DNA from: an uncultured Pseudomonadales bacterium | Lineage (GTDB): Bacteria; Pseudomonadota; Gammaproteobacteria; Pseudomonadales; Azotimanducaceae | Direction of reading: 5' to 3' | NCBI GenBank assembly: GCA_958296165.1 | Contig: OY282447.1 | Coordinates: forward strand, 930,001 to 994,000 | Length of the DNA: 64,000 nucleotides | Part shown: positions 27,445 to 37,411 of the stretch, one piece after another | Numbering within the stretch: the first letter of the stretch is position 1 | Layout: every line of letters starts with the position of its first letter | Made by a program: the position numbers and the translations under genes | The notes under the pieces: generated by a model | The model's database searches: none | Seen by the model: the letters and a program-made list of their open reading frames with translations, nothing else | What the model was told of the DNA's origin: nothing

Positions 27445-29076
27445 ATGTCGAATGTGCGCAATGCCGATGCAGTGCGCCGCTTCGATGCGGTGGTGGTAGG
27501 CGCCGGGTTCGCCGGCCTCTACATGCTGCATCGGCTGCGCGAGGCGGGCTTTCGCGTGCGGGTGTTCGAGGCCGGCGCCGGCGTCGGCGGCACTTGGTAC
27601 TGGAACCGCTACCCTGGCGCACGGTGCGACGTAGAGAGCATGGAATACTCCTACAGCTTCTGCGAGGAGCTGCAGCAGCAGTGGGAGTGGACGGAGCGCT
27701 ACGCCGGGCAGCCGGAAATCCTGCGCTACGCCAACCATGTGGCGGATCGCTTCGACCTGCGGCGCGACATCGCCTTCGACACCCGCGTGACCGAAGCGGC
27801 CTTCGACGAGGCGACGAACGTCTGGCATGTCGCCACAGACACCGGCGAGCGCGTGGCAGCGGCGTTCTGCATCATGGCAACGGGCTGCCTGTCTTCCGCC
27901 AACCTGCCGAACTTCGACGGGCTCGACAGCTTCAGCGGCGAGACCTACCACACAGGCCGCTGGCCCCATGCGAACGTGGATTTCAGCGGCAAGCGCGTGG
28001 GCATCGTGGGCACCGGTTCGTCGGCCATCCAAGCCATCCCGATCATCGCCCGGCAGGCTGCGCATCTCACCGTCTTCCAACGCACGCCGAACTACTCCAT
28101 TCCGGCCCGCAACACATCCATCGACGCGGAGCTGGTACGCGAGATCAAGGCCGAATATCCAGCGTTTCGCGCCCGCAACTACAAGATGCCAGCCGGCTTC
28201 GGCACCCGTATCCCGCAAAACGACGCGCCGGCGCTGGCCGACGACCCACCCAGCCGCGACGCCAACTACGACGAACGCTGGCAACGCGGTGGCTTCGGTT
28301 TCCTGAGCGCCTACAACGACCTGCTGACGAACCGCGACGCCAACCAGACCGCCGCCGAGTTCGTGCGCCAGCGCATCCGCGAGACGCTGAAAGACCCGGA
28401 CGTGGCGGAGCTCTTGTGCCCGGACAACGTGATCGGCTGCAAGCGGCCATGCCTAGACACCGGCTACTTCGAGACCTACAACCGCCCCAATGTGAGCTTG
28501 GTGGACGTGCGCAGCCAGCCCATCGAGCGCATCACCTCCTCCGGGATCGTGGTTGGCGGCAAGGAACACGCCGTCGATTGCATCGTTTTCGCCACCGGCT
28601 TCGACGCCATGACGGGCGCGGTGCTGAACATCGACATTCGCGGCCGCGGCGCCGTGCCGCTCAAGGAAAAATGGGGCGCCGGCCCGCGCACCTATCTGGG
28701 CCTCGGCACCGCCGGCTTCCCCAACCTGTTCCTCATCTCCGGCCCAGGCAGCCCGTCCGTGCTCACCAACATGCTCTGCTCCATCGAACAGCACGTGAAT
28801 TGGATATCGGACTGCCTAACGCACCTGCGCCAGCATCGGCTCGCCGCCATCGAGGCCACTCCGGCAGCACAGGATGCCTGGGTGGAGCACGTAAACGCCG
28901 TTGCCGACACCACGCTCTACCCCACCTGCAACTCCTGGTATCTCGGCAAGAACATCCCCGGCAAGCCGCAAGTGTTCATGCCGCTGATCGGCTTTCCGCC
29001 CTACGTGGAGAAGTGCGACGCGGTGGCGGCGAACGGCTACGAAGGCTTCGAGCTCACCAAGGCCGCGCAGCGCTAG
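27445..29076 (+). CDS. Baeyer-Villiger flavin monooxygenase
   Basis: This 543-residue protein starts at ATG 27445 behind GGGGAGCGGG. It has the FAD motif VVVGAGFAGLYML near the N-terminus. The Baeyer-Villiger fingerprint FSGETYHTGRWPH precedes the NADPH motif VGIVGTGSSAIQ. The C-terminal half has the conserved ATGFDAMTGA and a final KPQVFMPLIGFPPYVEKC. Such enzymes insert oxygen next to ketones (cyclohexanone or cyclic-ketone type), feeding ketone or terpenoid degradation. Substrate is not deducible. It is divergent from the pentapeptide gene. Confidence 0.92.
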   Translation: MSNVRNADAVRRFDAVVVGAGFAGLYMLHRLREAGFRVRVFEAGAGVGGTWYWNRYPGARCDVESMEYSYSFCEELQQQWEWTERYAGQPEILRYANHVADRFDLRRDIAFDTRVTEAAFDEATNVWHVATDTGERVAAAFCIMATGCLSSANLPNFDGLDSFSGETYHTGRWPHANVDFSGKRVGIVGTGSSAIQAIPIIARQAAHLTVFQRTPNYSIPARNTSIDAELVREIKAEYPAFRARNYKMPAGFGTRIPQNDAPALADDPPSRDANYDERWQRGGFGFLSAYNDLLTNRDANQTAAEFVRQRIRETLKDPDVAELLCPDNVIGCKRPCLDTGYFETYNRPNVSLVDVRSQPIERITSSGIVVGGKEHAVDCIVFATGFDAMTGAVLNIDIRGRGAVPLKEKWGAGPRTYLGLGTAGFPNLFLISGPGSPSVLTNMLCSIEQHVNWISDCLTHLRQHRLAAIEATPAAQDAWVEHVNAVADTTLYPTCNSWYLGKNIPGKPQVFMPLIGFPPYVEKCDAVAANGYEGFELTKAAQR

Positions 29077-29207
29077 GCACGGACGGCTTGTGCCAATACC
29101 GAACTCTAGTGCCGCATGTTGTCGTACTTCAGGGAACTAGCGAAGAACATCAAAGCCGGAGCCCGAGCGATCAGTCTTACTTCGTCGCCAGGCGGCCCGA
29201 GCACGCT

Positions 29208-29552
29208 TCACCTAGCGGGGTCGATATCCCGCCGGCCACTAGGGGGCCGCCTCCAGGTAAAGTGTGGGCCGTACTTGGCTAAGTAGCACAACGCGATAAC
29301 GAAAATCACGATGCCCTCGATCACAACGGTTGACACGCTGAACTCCCGATCGGCGACAGCGCATATGGCCCCGTAAACCGCGCACATCCACCCGTACAGG
29401 AGACATGTCTTGAGCCAATAGACCAAGTGCTTCTTCACGTTACGAATCTCCACGATCGAATATTTTAGAACCTCTCCATCGTTGTTGCTCCTAGCAAACG
29501 TCGTTCTCTCGGCATCGCTGCCAGCCTTTGCGATACAGCCCGGCTCGGACAA
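29208..29552 (-). CDS. hypothetical small membrane protein
   Basis: This 114-residue frame has two plausible transmembrane segments, TCLLYGWMCAVYGAICAVA and STVVIEGIVIFVIALCYLA, with charged ends. Composition is less GC-rich than the flanks and codon use looks coding, but there is no clear ribosome site and no recognised family. It could be spurious. Confidence 0.35.
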   Translation of the reverse strand: MSEPGCIAKAGSDAERTTFARSNNDGEVLKYSIVEIRNVKKHLVYWLKTCLLYGWMCAVYGAICAVADREFSVSTVVIEGIVIFVIALCYLAKYGPHFTWRRPPSGRRDIDPAR

Positions 29553-29853
29553 GCGGCCTTTTCGCGTTTCGAGGCGTCGGTGCCCCTCCTGGCCTAGTCG
29601 CTTCCTACAATTCGCGATGCCGCTAGGTACTTAGGGACGGATCCGATCCCGCGATGTGCCCTAAGCCCAGAGGGCTTTCTTCACGATTACGGATGACCGC
29701 GAGGTTTGTTGGTCCGGTATGCAAGTGGCCGACGCACTATCCCGTTTCCCATCCACCTCCATCCTCGCAAGCCAAACCCCTTGTGTGCCCGGAGAGAGGG
29801 GTGCTAGGGTGCCGGTAACGAGTTGGCGGAAGCTGCTTCTGTTGCGCTAGGAC
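29553..29853. other. intergenic region upstream of the CoA-transferase
   Basis: No gene is supported in these 301 bases. AAGCCC-AGA-GGGCTT at 29664-29678, followed by TCTTC, is a small terminator-like hairpin. The promoter of the downstream gene presumably lies in the right half, but no clear -35/-10 pair stands out. Confidence 0.4.
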
Positions 29854-31032
29854 ATGGCTGGTTCTCTCGACGGCATCCGCATTCTGGACCTCACCACCAT
29901 CTATTCCGGCCCCATCGCCGCTTCGATCCTCGGCGATCAAGGCGCAGACGTAGTGAAGGTGGAATCCCCGCAAGGCGACTTCATGCGCCATCCGGGCGGG
30001 TCGCAGCGCAACGGCGTCGGCGGCGCCTTCGCCATGATGAACCGCAACAAGCGTTCCATCGTGATCGATCTCGGCACGGACGAAGGCAAAGGCGTGTTCA
30101 AGAGGCTCGCGGAAAGCGCCGACGTGGTGATGGAGAACTACCGCCCCGGCGTGGTGGAGCGCCTCGGCATCGGCTATGAGACGCTCAAGGCCATCAACCC
30201 GCGGCTCGTGTTCGCCTCCATCAACGGCGTCGGCCACACCGGCCCCTACGCCGGGCGGCGCGTCTACGACGCCATCATCCAATCCATCTCCGGCATCGGT
30301 TCGCTGCAGGCGAACCCAGCCAGCGAGCGCCCGATCCTCATCAACTCGCTGATCTGCGACAAGATCACCTCCATGACGGCCGCGCAAGCCATCGCCTCGG
30401 CTCTAGTGGCGCGGGAACGCACCGGCATCGGCCAGCGCGTGGACATCTCCATGCTAGATGCCGCGCTGTTCTTTCTGTGGCCGGACAACATGCTCAACTA
30501 CACCTTCGTCGGCGAAGAACGGCCGCACCTAGGCCACCGTTCGCACGAGGGCATGGTGCGCCAGACCCGCGACGGCTACATCTGCACCATGCCGGTACAG
30601 GCCGCGGAATGGCACGGCCTGTTCCGAGCGCTGGAGCTGCCCAACCTGTTCGAGGACGAGCGCTTCCGCACCCAGGCGGGCTTGGATTCCGAGCGCTTCC
30701 AGGCGGCGTTGAACGAAGCCTACGCCCGCTTCGACACGGACGACCTAGCCGAGCGGCTGGAGCGCGAACAGGTGCCGTTCGCCAAGATCAATCCGCGCGA
30801 CGACGTGATCGACGATGCGCAAGTGCAGGCGATGGAGGCGCTGTGGGAGTTCGAGCATCCGGTCGCCGGCGCCATGCGCCAAGCCCGCGCGCCGGCGCGG
30901 TTCGGCGAGACGCCGGCACAGATATTCCGCTGCTCGCCGGAGTTGGGCGAACACACGCGGGAAGTGCTGGGCGAGGCGGGCTTTACGCAGGCCGAAATCA
31001 CCGATCTGCGGGCACGGAAGGTGGTGCGCTAG
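29854..31032 (+). CDS. CaiB/BaiF family (class III) CoA-transferase
   Basis: This 392-residue protein has the family's N-terminal fold: LDGIRILDLTTIYSGP, LGDQGADVVKVESPQGDFMR, NRNKRSIVIDLGT and VMENYRPGVVERLG. The catalytic aspartate lies in the expected RRVYDAIIQSISG context. Class III transferases move CoA between carboxylic acids, for example in carnitine, oxalate or aromatic-acid degradation. The substrate cannot be read from the sequence. It stands alone between an intergenic region and a convergent ATPase gene, 34 bases away. Confidence 0.9.
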   Translation: MAGSLDGIRILDLTTIYSGPIAASILGDQGADVVKVESPQGDFMRHPGGSQRNGVGGAFAMMNRNKRSIVIDLGTDEGKGVFKRLAESADVVMENYRPGVVERLGIGYETLKAINPRLVFASINGVGHTGPYAGRRVYDAIIQSISGIGSLQANPASERPILINSLICDKITSMTAAQAIASALVARERTGIGQRVDISMLDAALFFLWPDNMLNYTFVGEERPHLGHRSHEGMVRQTRDGYICTMPVQAAEWHGLFRALELPNLFEDERFRTQAGLDSERFQAALNEAYARFDTDDLAERLEREQVPFAKINPRDDVIDDAQVQAMEALWEFEHPVAGAMRQARAPARFGETPAQIFRCSPELGEHTREVLGEAGFTQAEITDLRARKVVR

Positions 31033-31066
31033 GGCTGTTCGCCGGGACTTCGCCCTGCTGAGGGGC

Positions 31067-32260
31067 TTAGTCGCCGCGGCAGCGGTCGGTCGGCTGTCGT
31101 TCGCGCTGCGCTTGATGTCGCAGGTCTCTTTCTCTCCTAGCGATCATGTAGTCGTGGAACGACGGTATGCCGAACGACAAATAGCCATCGTCGTCCGCCG
31201 TTAGGATGCCCTTCTCCACGGCAGCTTCAACAGTTGCAGGCCCTTGCCCTTGGGTCTCTTCATTGAGGATGGCAACCACCTCATCTTGGTAGAGCGATTT
31301 GTCCGCACATACGTCCATTTGGGCGGCCACGCGGCGAAGCCCCTTCAATGCATGACCCATAGCCGAGAGCCGGCCTTCGTAGTATTCAACGCGGGCCAAG
31401 TCGCCGTGCGCCTTCGCTTCCGCCATTGCTTCGCCGCTCGCAAGGCTCGCGTGGCGTTCCACTGCCGCAATCGCACCTTCAAGGTAGCCGTGGATGTGTT
31501 GCGGGAAGTCCATGGACGCTGCGGCCAAAACGGACGCCTGGTCCTCACTGATTCCGAAGCCAACGGCTTCCATGCCTCCCACAAAGGCATCAATCGTTTC
31601 GTTTCTGCTCAAGGGCGCTAGCCGCAGTCTGCCGGCATAACGCGAAATGCCGGCGTTGCGAGCCAGCTGTTGCGTCGCATGTTGCAATCCCGCACACAGG
31701 ACCATCACGGGGCATCCATAGGCGCCCTCGTGCAGCATCCTAAGCGTGACGCCCTGGCTTGGCGTCATGTTCTGTATCTCGTCCACTAGGAGCAATAAGA
31801 GCCTCTTGCGCCACAGAGCGCTCTCTCGTGATCGTTCCAGCATCTCGTTCATGGACGGTAGCACTTGCATGGCACGTGCTCTGGCAACGCCCCTGCCGGC
31901 TATGCGGCTCTCGATCAAACCGCCGCCAACGCCAGCCATCCTCCTGGCGCGACCTTCCGAACCACCAAGCGCACGCACCATCTTGACGAACAACGCAAGT
32001 TGATCGTCTAGGTCTGGCGTAGGAATACGAACCACGCGCACGGCAGAGTCGCGCCCAACACGTTCCGCAAACTCGTTCATCAGCTGGGTCTTGCCGATGC
32101 CCTGCACGCCGTCGATCAGCATGAGGCCGCCGGCGGGATCGCGCGTCTCCTGGACGTACCGCTTGTGACGTTCGAGCTTTGAGAGTTCATCCCGACGCCC
32201 CGCGAAATACAACGGGCGGTTGCGGGACGTGCCCAAGAGCCTTCGCTTCGTCTCGTTCAT
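31067..32260 (-). CDS. orphan P-loop (AAA/STAND-like) ATPase
   Basis: The start ATG 32260 (MNETKRRLLG) gives 397 residues. Walker A is GVQGIGKTQL (about 51-60), and Walker B is LLLLLVDEIQNM. Sensor-like region CAGLQHATQQLA and a helical lid follow. The C-terminal YQDEVVAILNEETQGQG, VEAAVEKGILTADDDG and SFHDYMIAR look like a winged-helix domain. The layout resembles STAND/ORC-type ATPases that act as switches or loaders. The partner is unknown; neighbours are metabolic genes on the other strand. It could be a solitary defence or mobile-element ATPase. Confidence 0.7.
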   Translation of the reverse strand: MNETKRRLLGTSRNRPLYFAGRRDELSKLERHKRYVQETRDPAGGLMLIDGVQGIGKTQLMNEFAERVGRDSAVRVVRIPTPDLDDQLALFVKMVRALGGSEGRARRMAGVGGGLIESRIAGRGVARARAMQVLPSMNEMLERSRESALWRKRLLLLLVDEIQNMTPSQGVTLRMLHEGAYGCPVMVLCAGLQHATQQLARNAGISRYAGRLRLAPLSRNETIDAFVGGMEAVGFGISEDQASVLAAASMDFPQHIHGYLEGAIAAVERHASLASGEAMAEAKAHGDLARVEYYEGRLSAMGHALKGLRRVAAQMDVCADKSLYQDEVVAILNEETQGQGPATVEAAVEKGILTADDDGYLSFGIPSFHDYMIARRERDLRHQAQRERQPTDRCRGD

Positions 32261-32392
32261 ACGACACTCAATGCCTTGCGTGAGCGATGCCACGCGCAAC
32301 TTACTACGTCTCGCAAACCCGGCCGCACGATCTCGCACTAGCAGTTGTGCCCAACGCTTAAGATGGCCCATTCAAGGATGCGAGGAGCCCAC

Positions 32393-33823
32393 ATGCCGCG
32401 AAGTCGGAGGCTAAGCGTGGCGACGATGCTCTCCTTTGGCATTGGCGAAGCCGCCGGCGCTTTCAAGAACATGGCTTGGGGCGTGCTGCTGCTGTTCTAC
32501 TACCAACAGGTAGTGGGCGTGGAGGCATGGCTGGTCGGCCTTGCCATCGCGGTGTCCGTGCTCATGGATGCGGTGACGGATCCGTTGATCGGCCTTTGGT
32601 CGGATCGCATCCGCACGCGATGGGGTCGGCGACATCCCATGCTCGTGGCGGCGGCTTTGCCGCTCGCGGCGAGCTTCGTCGCGCTGTTCAATCCGCCGGC
32701 CGGCATGACGGACATGCAGAGCTTCTTGTGGCTAATGACGTTCGGCATTCTGGTGCGCTCGCTGTATACGTTCTACAACATTCCGCATCTCGCGCTGGGA
32801 GCGGAGATGGCGCACGACTACGACCAGCGTTCCACGTTGTTCGCCTACTCGGCGTTCATCGGCGCCATGTCGGTAGCCGTCTCTTACGGCCTAATCATGC
32901 GCTACTACTTCCCCACCACGCCGGATTTCGATCCAGGCCTGCTCAATGCCGACCGCTATCCGCGTTTGAGCATCGACTTCGCCGCGGTGATGGTGATCGC
33001 CATCCTGCTGTGCGTCTTCGGGACGCGCCGGGAGATTCCAAATCTGCGCGCCACGCAACAGCGCGAACGCTTTGGATTGTGGACGCTGTTCAAGGAAATG
33101 GGCGCCGTGTTCCGCAATCGATCCTTTCGTGCGCTGTTCTTCGCGATCGTGCTCGGCTCCGTGGTGGGCGGTGTGGAATCGGCCTTCACGCCCTTCATGG
33201 GCGTGCATTTCTGGGGCTTCACTACCGAAGACCTGTCCTACCTTGCCATCGTCGGGTTCCTGGCATTCCCCGTCTCCTTCGTGCTGATTCCGGCGCTGAC
33301 GAGGCTGTTGGACAAGCGCATGGCGGTGATGCTGCCGCTGGCATGCTGGATCACGGCCGTGAACGTGCCGATCTGCCTGCGCCTTCTGGATGTGCCGTGG
33401 TATCCCGCCAACGGCACGCTGGCCGTGCTCTGGATATTCCTGGCCGCATCGACTGTCGGCGCGTTGGCGGCACCGGTCATAGGCGCCACGCAGAACTCGA
33501 TGATCGCGGATGTCGCGGACGAGCACGAACTTGAGACCGGCATTCGGCGGGAAGGCGTTCTATACGCCGTAAGAGCGTTTTCCAACAAGGCAACAGCAGC
33601 GTTCGGCACGCTGTTCGGCGGCGTTCTGCTCTCTGCCATCGAGTTCCCTGAGAAAGCCGTTCGAGGGGAGGTACACGCCGACACCGTATGGAACCTAGGC
33701 TTCGTCGCCGGGCCAGCCACTTCCACTTTCTCGCTCTTGGCGCTGTTGTTCTACCTGCGCTACCGCATCAACCGTCGCCGTCACGCCGAAGTGGTTGCCG
33801 AGCTGCGCGAGCGGGCATCGTAA
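32393..33823 (+). CDS. GPH-type MFS symporter (MelB-like)
   Basis: This 476-residue protein starts at ATG 32393 behind CGAGGAG. It has about twelve hydrophobic segments. The GPH family signature is visible in AVSVLMDAVTDPLIGLWSDRIRTRWGRRHPML, with the acidic pair and the basic RTRWGRR loop. Such carriers import sugars or related organic solutes with sodium or protons. It is followed after about 140 bases by a TonB-dependent receptor, so the two may serve uptake of the same compound across both membranes (inference). Confidence 0.9.
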   Translation: MPRSRRLSVATMLSFGIGEAAGAFKNMAWGVLLLFYYQQVVGVEAWLVGLAIAVSVLMDAVTDPLIGLWSDRIRTRWGRRHPMLVAAALPLAASFVALFNPPAGMTDMQSFLWLMTFGILVRSLYTFYNIPHLALGAEMAHDYDQRSTLFAYSAFIGAMSVAVSYGLIMRYYFPTTPDFDPGLLNADRYPRLSIDFAAVMVIAILLCVFGTRREIPNLRATQQRERFGLWTLFKEMGAVFRNRSFRALFFAIVLGSVVGGVESAFTPFMGVHFWGFTTEDLSYLAIVGFLAFPVSFVLIPALTRLLDKRMAVMLPLACWITAVNVPICLRLLDVPWYPANGTLAVLWIFLAASTVGALAAPVIGATQNSMIADVADEHELETGIRREGVLYAVRAFSNKATAAFGTLFGGVLLSAIEFPEKAVRGEVHADTVWNLGFVAGPATSTFSLLALLFYLRYRINRRRHAEVVAELRERAS

Positions 33824-33965
33824 GCCACCGGCCGCCATTGAGCTCCCGCCGCCAACCGCGCCAGTTGTGCTAGGTTGGGCACTGCGAATCTGGCGGAGGC
33901 ACGAGCTTCACCAACCACGTTCGCAGCTTGCGGACGTTGATCGAAAACGAACAGGAGATTGCCAA

Positions 33966-36446
33966 ATGCATGCATCACGCTTTGCTGCCGCAACCATCGC
34001 CCTCGCTTGCCTAGCAAGCACGCCGCTTCTGGCTGAGCAGGATTCCGAAGACCAGGATTCGGAAGACGACGGCGACGACGTTGAAGAGATCATCGTCTCG
34101 GCCACCTACCGAGACACGCGCCTCATGGACACGCCGCTGACGATCTCCGCAGTCTCGGACGTCGACATCATCGCCAAAGGCATCGAGGACATTCAGACGC
34201 TCTATCAATCCATTCCCGGCCTTGCCTACCGCACCAACTCGCAAACCTACAATACGCTCTCGGTACGCGGCCTAACGCCGCCTTCCGGCGGCGGCGGCGC
34301 GATGGTGGGCGTTTACGTCGACAACCTGCCGATGACCGACAGCAACACCGGCGGCCTGTCGCAGACCTTGGGCGCCTTGTTCGACATGCAGCGCGTGGAA
34401 GTGCTCAAGGGGCCGCAAGGAACGTTGTACGGCGAAGGCAACTTGGGCGGCTCCATTCGCTACATCACCAAGAAGCCGGATCCCACGACCTTCGATTATT
34501 CATTCCAAACCAACATCGAGGACATCGGCGACTCGTCCGGCCTCTCCTATCGCGCCGACGGCATGGTGAACATCCCCCTCGGCGAGCGACTGGCCGCCCG
34601 CGTCGTGGCCTATAGACGCGACCGCGTTGGCATTCTCGATCAAGTAGCGCCGCGCAACGAGAAGGACGTGGATACGTTTCTGGAGAACGGCGCTCGCGTG
34701 AAGATCGCGTGGTTCGTCAACGACGCCTTGGAGTTGACCGCCATGGCCAACTTCATCAACGGCGACTACGGCGGGCCGGGCCTCGGCTTCCACTGCTACT
34801 CGGAATCGACGCCATCGGACCCGGCCGGCCAAGTGCCGGAATACGATCTTCCCGGCGTTACCTGCGCCGGCGAACGCGATCAGTTCAACCGCGACCCGTA
34901 TTTGACGCACCTAGCCCATCCGACCCACCAGAGCGGCGGCTTCGACGATCAGGCGATGTACAACTTCAACCTCGTGTGGCAGCTTTCGTTCGCGGAGCTC
35001 ACCGCATCCACTTCGTGGTTCGACCGCGAGACGGCCTACTCGGAGGAGACCAGCCCGCGCTTCTCCGCTGGCTTGCGCGGCCTCGTCAACGCCGCCTCTT
35101 GCTTCGGCGCACTCACCGTGTGCGGCCCCAGAACACTGGCTTCGCTGGGCGGCGACGGCATTTTCTTCCGCGCCACCGAGCGATTCGTGCAAGAGCTGCG
35201 CCTAGTGTCGAACGTTGGCGACCGCCTGACGTGGACCGTGGGCGCCTACTACAAGGACGACGACTCGCAAGGCACCCGCCACGCTAGCTGCCACAAGGGC
35301 GGCTCGCCGGTCTACGCTGGCCTGGATACGCACTGCGCGTTGCAGTATTCCTTCTACGACCACGTGCCGATTGAGGCGCAACGGCAAATCGTGCTTTGGC
35401 TCAACGACAGCATTGTTCAGGGCAACACCAACTACCGCACATTCGGCGAGCAGTCCGTGTTCGGCGAAGTGGGCTATCAAGTGAGCGATGCCTGGGAAGT
35501 GCTGGTGGGTGCTCGCTACGCCCGAGTGCAATACGACTTGGACGTGGCGCGTCCGGGGGTCGATTCCCGAGAAGACCCGATCAGTTCCCTCTCCACGCCC
35601 AGCAACTTCGTTTCGCCGAAGATCACCGCAACCTGGCGGCCGAAAGCCGACTGGATGATCTACGCCACCTACTCGTCCGGTTTCCGGCCTGGCATCGTAA
35701 ACACCGGCCTGGCCACCCGCATTGCGCAACTAGACGCCGTGCGCGCCGGCAACTCGGCTGCCGAGCAGCGCTATCAGGACCTCGTCGATCTGCAGGAAGT
35801 GGACGGCGATCAAGTGGCCAACTACGAGCTCGGCATCAAGGCAACCACCGCGGCTGGCCGCGTGAGCTTCGTAGGTTCGCTGTATCAGATTGATTGGAAG
35901 GACACCATCGTCAGCGTCAGCGACGATATCCCCGACATCGTCGGCGTGGACCCGCTCCCGTTCTCATACAACATCAACTCTGGAAACGCACAGAGCCAAG
36001 GCCTCGAGTTGGAGGTGCGCATGCAACTCGGCGAGAACGCACGGCTGAACGTCGGCGGCGATTGGAACTGGAAAGCGGCGATCGGGGCCGCCGGCGAAGG
36101 CCGCTACGGGGGCGTTGACATTCAACCAGGCAACCGCCTCGCCAATGCGCCGAAGTACAGCGGCTATGCATCGTTCGCGTACGATTTCGTGCTCGCCGGA
36201 CTCAACTCGCAAGCGCGATTGGACGGCTACCTCATCGCCGAATCCTGGAACACTGCGAACAACGAGCGCCCCGCGCCCGCCTATCAAACCCTCGACGTGA
36301 AGCTGCTCTTGGGCCGCGACGATTGGCAGGTAGGCGCATACATCCGCAACCTAACTGACGAACGCGTCGTCTACGAGCTCAACCAAGTAGGCTACCGATT
36401 CGGCCGCCCACGCACCTTCGGCGTGCAGTTGAACTATCGGATATAG
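33966..36446 (+). CDS. TonB-dependent outer-membrane receptor
   Basis: This 826-residue protein starts at ATG 33966 with CAGGAGA upstream. It has a signal peptide (MHASRFAAATIALACLAST), an acidic linker, a TonB box-like EEIIVSATYR and a plug domain (VRGLTPPSGGGG, RVEVLKGPQGTLYGEGNLGGSIRYITKKP). A long beta-barrel follows, ending GVQLNYRI with an aromatic-pattern C-terminal strand. It imports a ligand across the outer membrane using TonB energy. Ligand is unknown; the adjacent GPH symporter suggests an organic nutrient rather than iron. Confidence 0.93.
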   Translation: MHASRFAAATIALACLASTPLLAEQDSEDQDSEDDGDDVEEIIVSATYRDTRLMDTPLTISAVSDVDIIAKGIEDIQTLYQSIPGLAYRTNSQTYNTLSVRGLTPPSGGGGAMVGVYVDNLPMTDSNTGGLSQTLGALFDMQRVEVLKGPQGTLYGEGNLGGSIRYITKKPDPTTFDYSFQTNIEDIGDSSGLSYRADGMVNIPLGERLAARVVAYRRDRVGILDQVAPRNEKDVDTFLENGARVKIAWFVNDALELTAMANFINGDYGGPGLGFHCYSESTPSDPAGQVPEYDLPGVTCAGERDQFNRDPYLTHLAHPTHQSGGFDDQAMYNFNLVWQLSFAELTASTSWFDRETAYSEETSPRFSAGLRGLVNAASCFGALTVCGPRTLASLGGDGIFFRATERFVQELRLVSNVGDRLTWTVGAYYKDDDSQGTRHASCHKGGSPVYAGLDTHCALQYSFYDHVPIEAQRQIVLWLNDSIVQGNTNYRTFGEQSVFGEVGYQVSDAWEVLVGARYARVQYDLDVARPGVDSREDPISSLSTPSNFVSPKITATWRPKADWMIYATYSSGFRPGIVNTGLATRIAQLDAVRAGNSAAEQRYQDLVDLQEVDGDQVANYELGIKATTAAGRVSFVGSLYQIDWKDTIVSVSDDIPDIVGVDPLPFSYNINSGNAQSQGLELEVRMQLGENARLNVGGDWNWKAAIGAAGEGRYGGVDIQPGNRLANAPKYSGYASFAYDFVLAGLNSQARLDGYLIAESWNTANNERPAPAYQTLDVKLLLGRDDWQVGAYIRNLTDERVVYELNQVGYRFGRPRTFGVQLNYRI

Positions 36447-36511
36447 AGCAGGCAACGGAGTTCGTGTTGCCACGCGGGCTTCGGCAATTTCGTACACGCA
36501 TGTCGCCGAAC

Positions 36512-37411
36512 ATGAGCGACCGGTGGTTGGAGGCGTTTCGCAGAAACCCGCACGAAGCCGTGTCGGACCTCTTCACCGGACGGGCAGGCGTTGGCTCGGA
36601 CATGCGACTCGACGTACCGGAACTGCTGTATCACTGGTTCCCGCCGGACTTGGCGGACGATCGTGACCGCCTTGACGATGCACTACTCTCGTGGCTGCGC
36701 AACATGCGCGACGGCTACTCATCGTTAGTGCGGCGCATCGGCTTTCCCATCTACGGCAAGCGAGTCGGCGACGCCTTGATCGCTCTGCAGCTACTTGACT
36801 TGCCAAGGGCCAAGGACGCGATCCGTGGGGACTTGGACAGTTGGCTACGCTGGCTATCGCCGTTGCGACTTGGCCCGGAGCGCGACCCGGCGCTGGAGTG
36901 TTACCGCCTGCTCACGCACGGCCAGCCGGACGCCGGGCACACCGCCATGTGGCTGCGCCTCGCCGCAGACGGTCGGCCGGAGTATTTGACCGTCGCACTA
37001 GCGGGGCTGCAGCTGTTGCCAAACGGAGGCGATGCGCGGGAGAACCAAGTGCTGATGCTGCAAGCACTATTGCACCATGCAGTCGCGACCCATCACCTAT
37101 CCCAATCCCACTCTTCGTCATTGGCCAAGTCACCCCATTCACCGCACCAGATTAGATCTAAGGCATCTCGACACACTTTCTTTCTAACGTCCTTCATGAT
37201 CTCTCGCAATGACTTCGCAAGCACTAATGCAGTCTTCCAACTACGCTCGTCGGAAAGTACGAACTCCTTGATCGTGCTCGTTTCTGTATCTGTCACGTTG
37301 TTTCCTCCAAATTGTCTTTCGCAAAAGGTCTCGGCTTCGCGCAGAAACCAGCGCAGCCGGTCGACGTCGCAGCTCTTGCGGCAATCCGCCAGCCAGTGTG
37401 CAAGCGAGTAG
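36512..37411 (+). pseudogene. truncated unknown gene running into an antisense gene
   Basis: From ATG 36512 (MSDRWLEAFRRNPHEAV) about 190 residues look like a genuine GC-rich, helical protein (ELLYHWFPPDLADD, GFPIYGKRVGDALIALQLL, AALAGLQLLPNGGD-like repeats). Beyond about 37085 the frame is simply the antisense of the PD-(D/E)XK gene at 37093-38094, with low-complexity Ser-rich translation. The original 3' end is therefore missing, replaced by the inserted gene. Family unknown. Confidence 0.55.
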
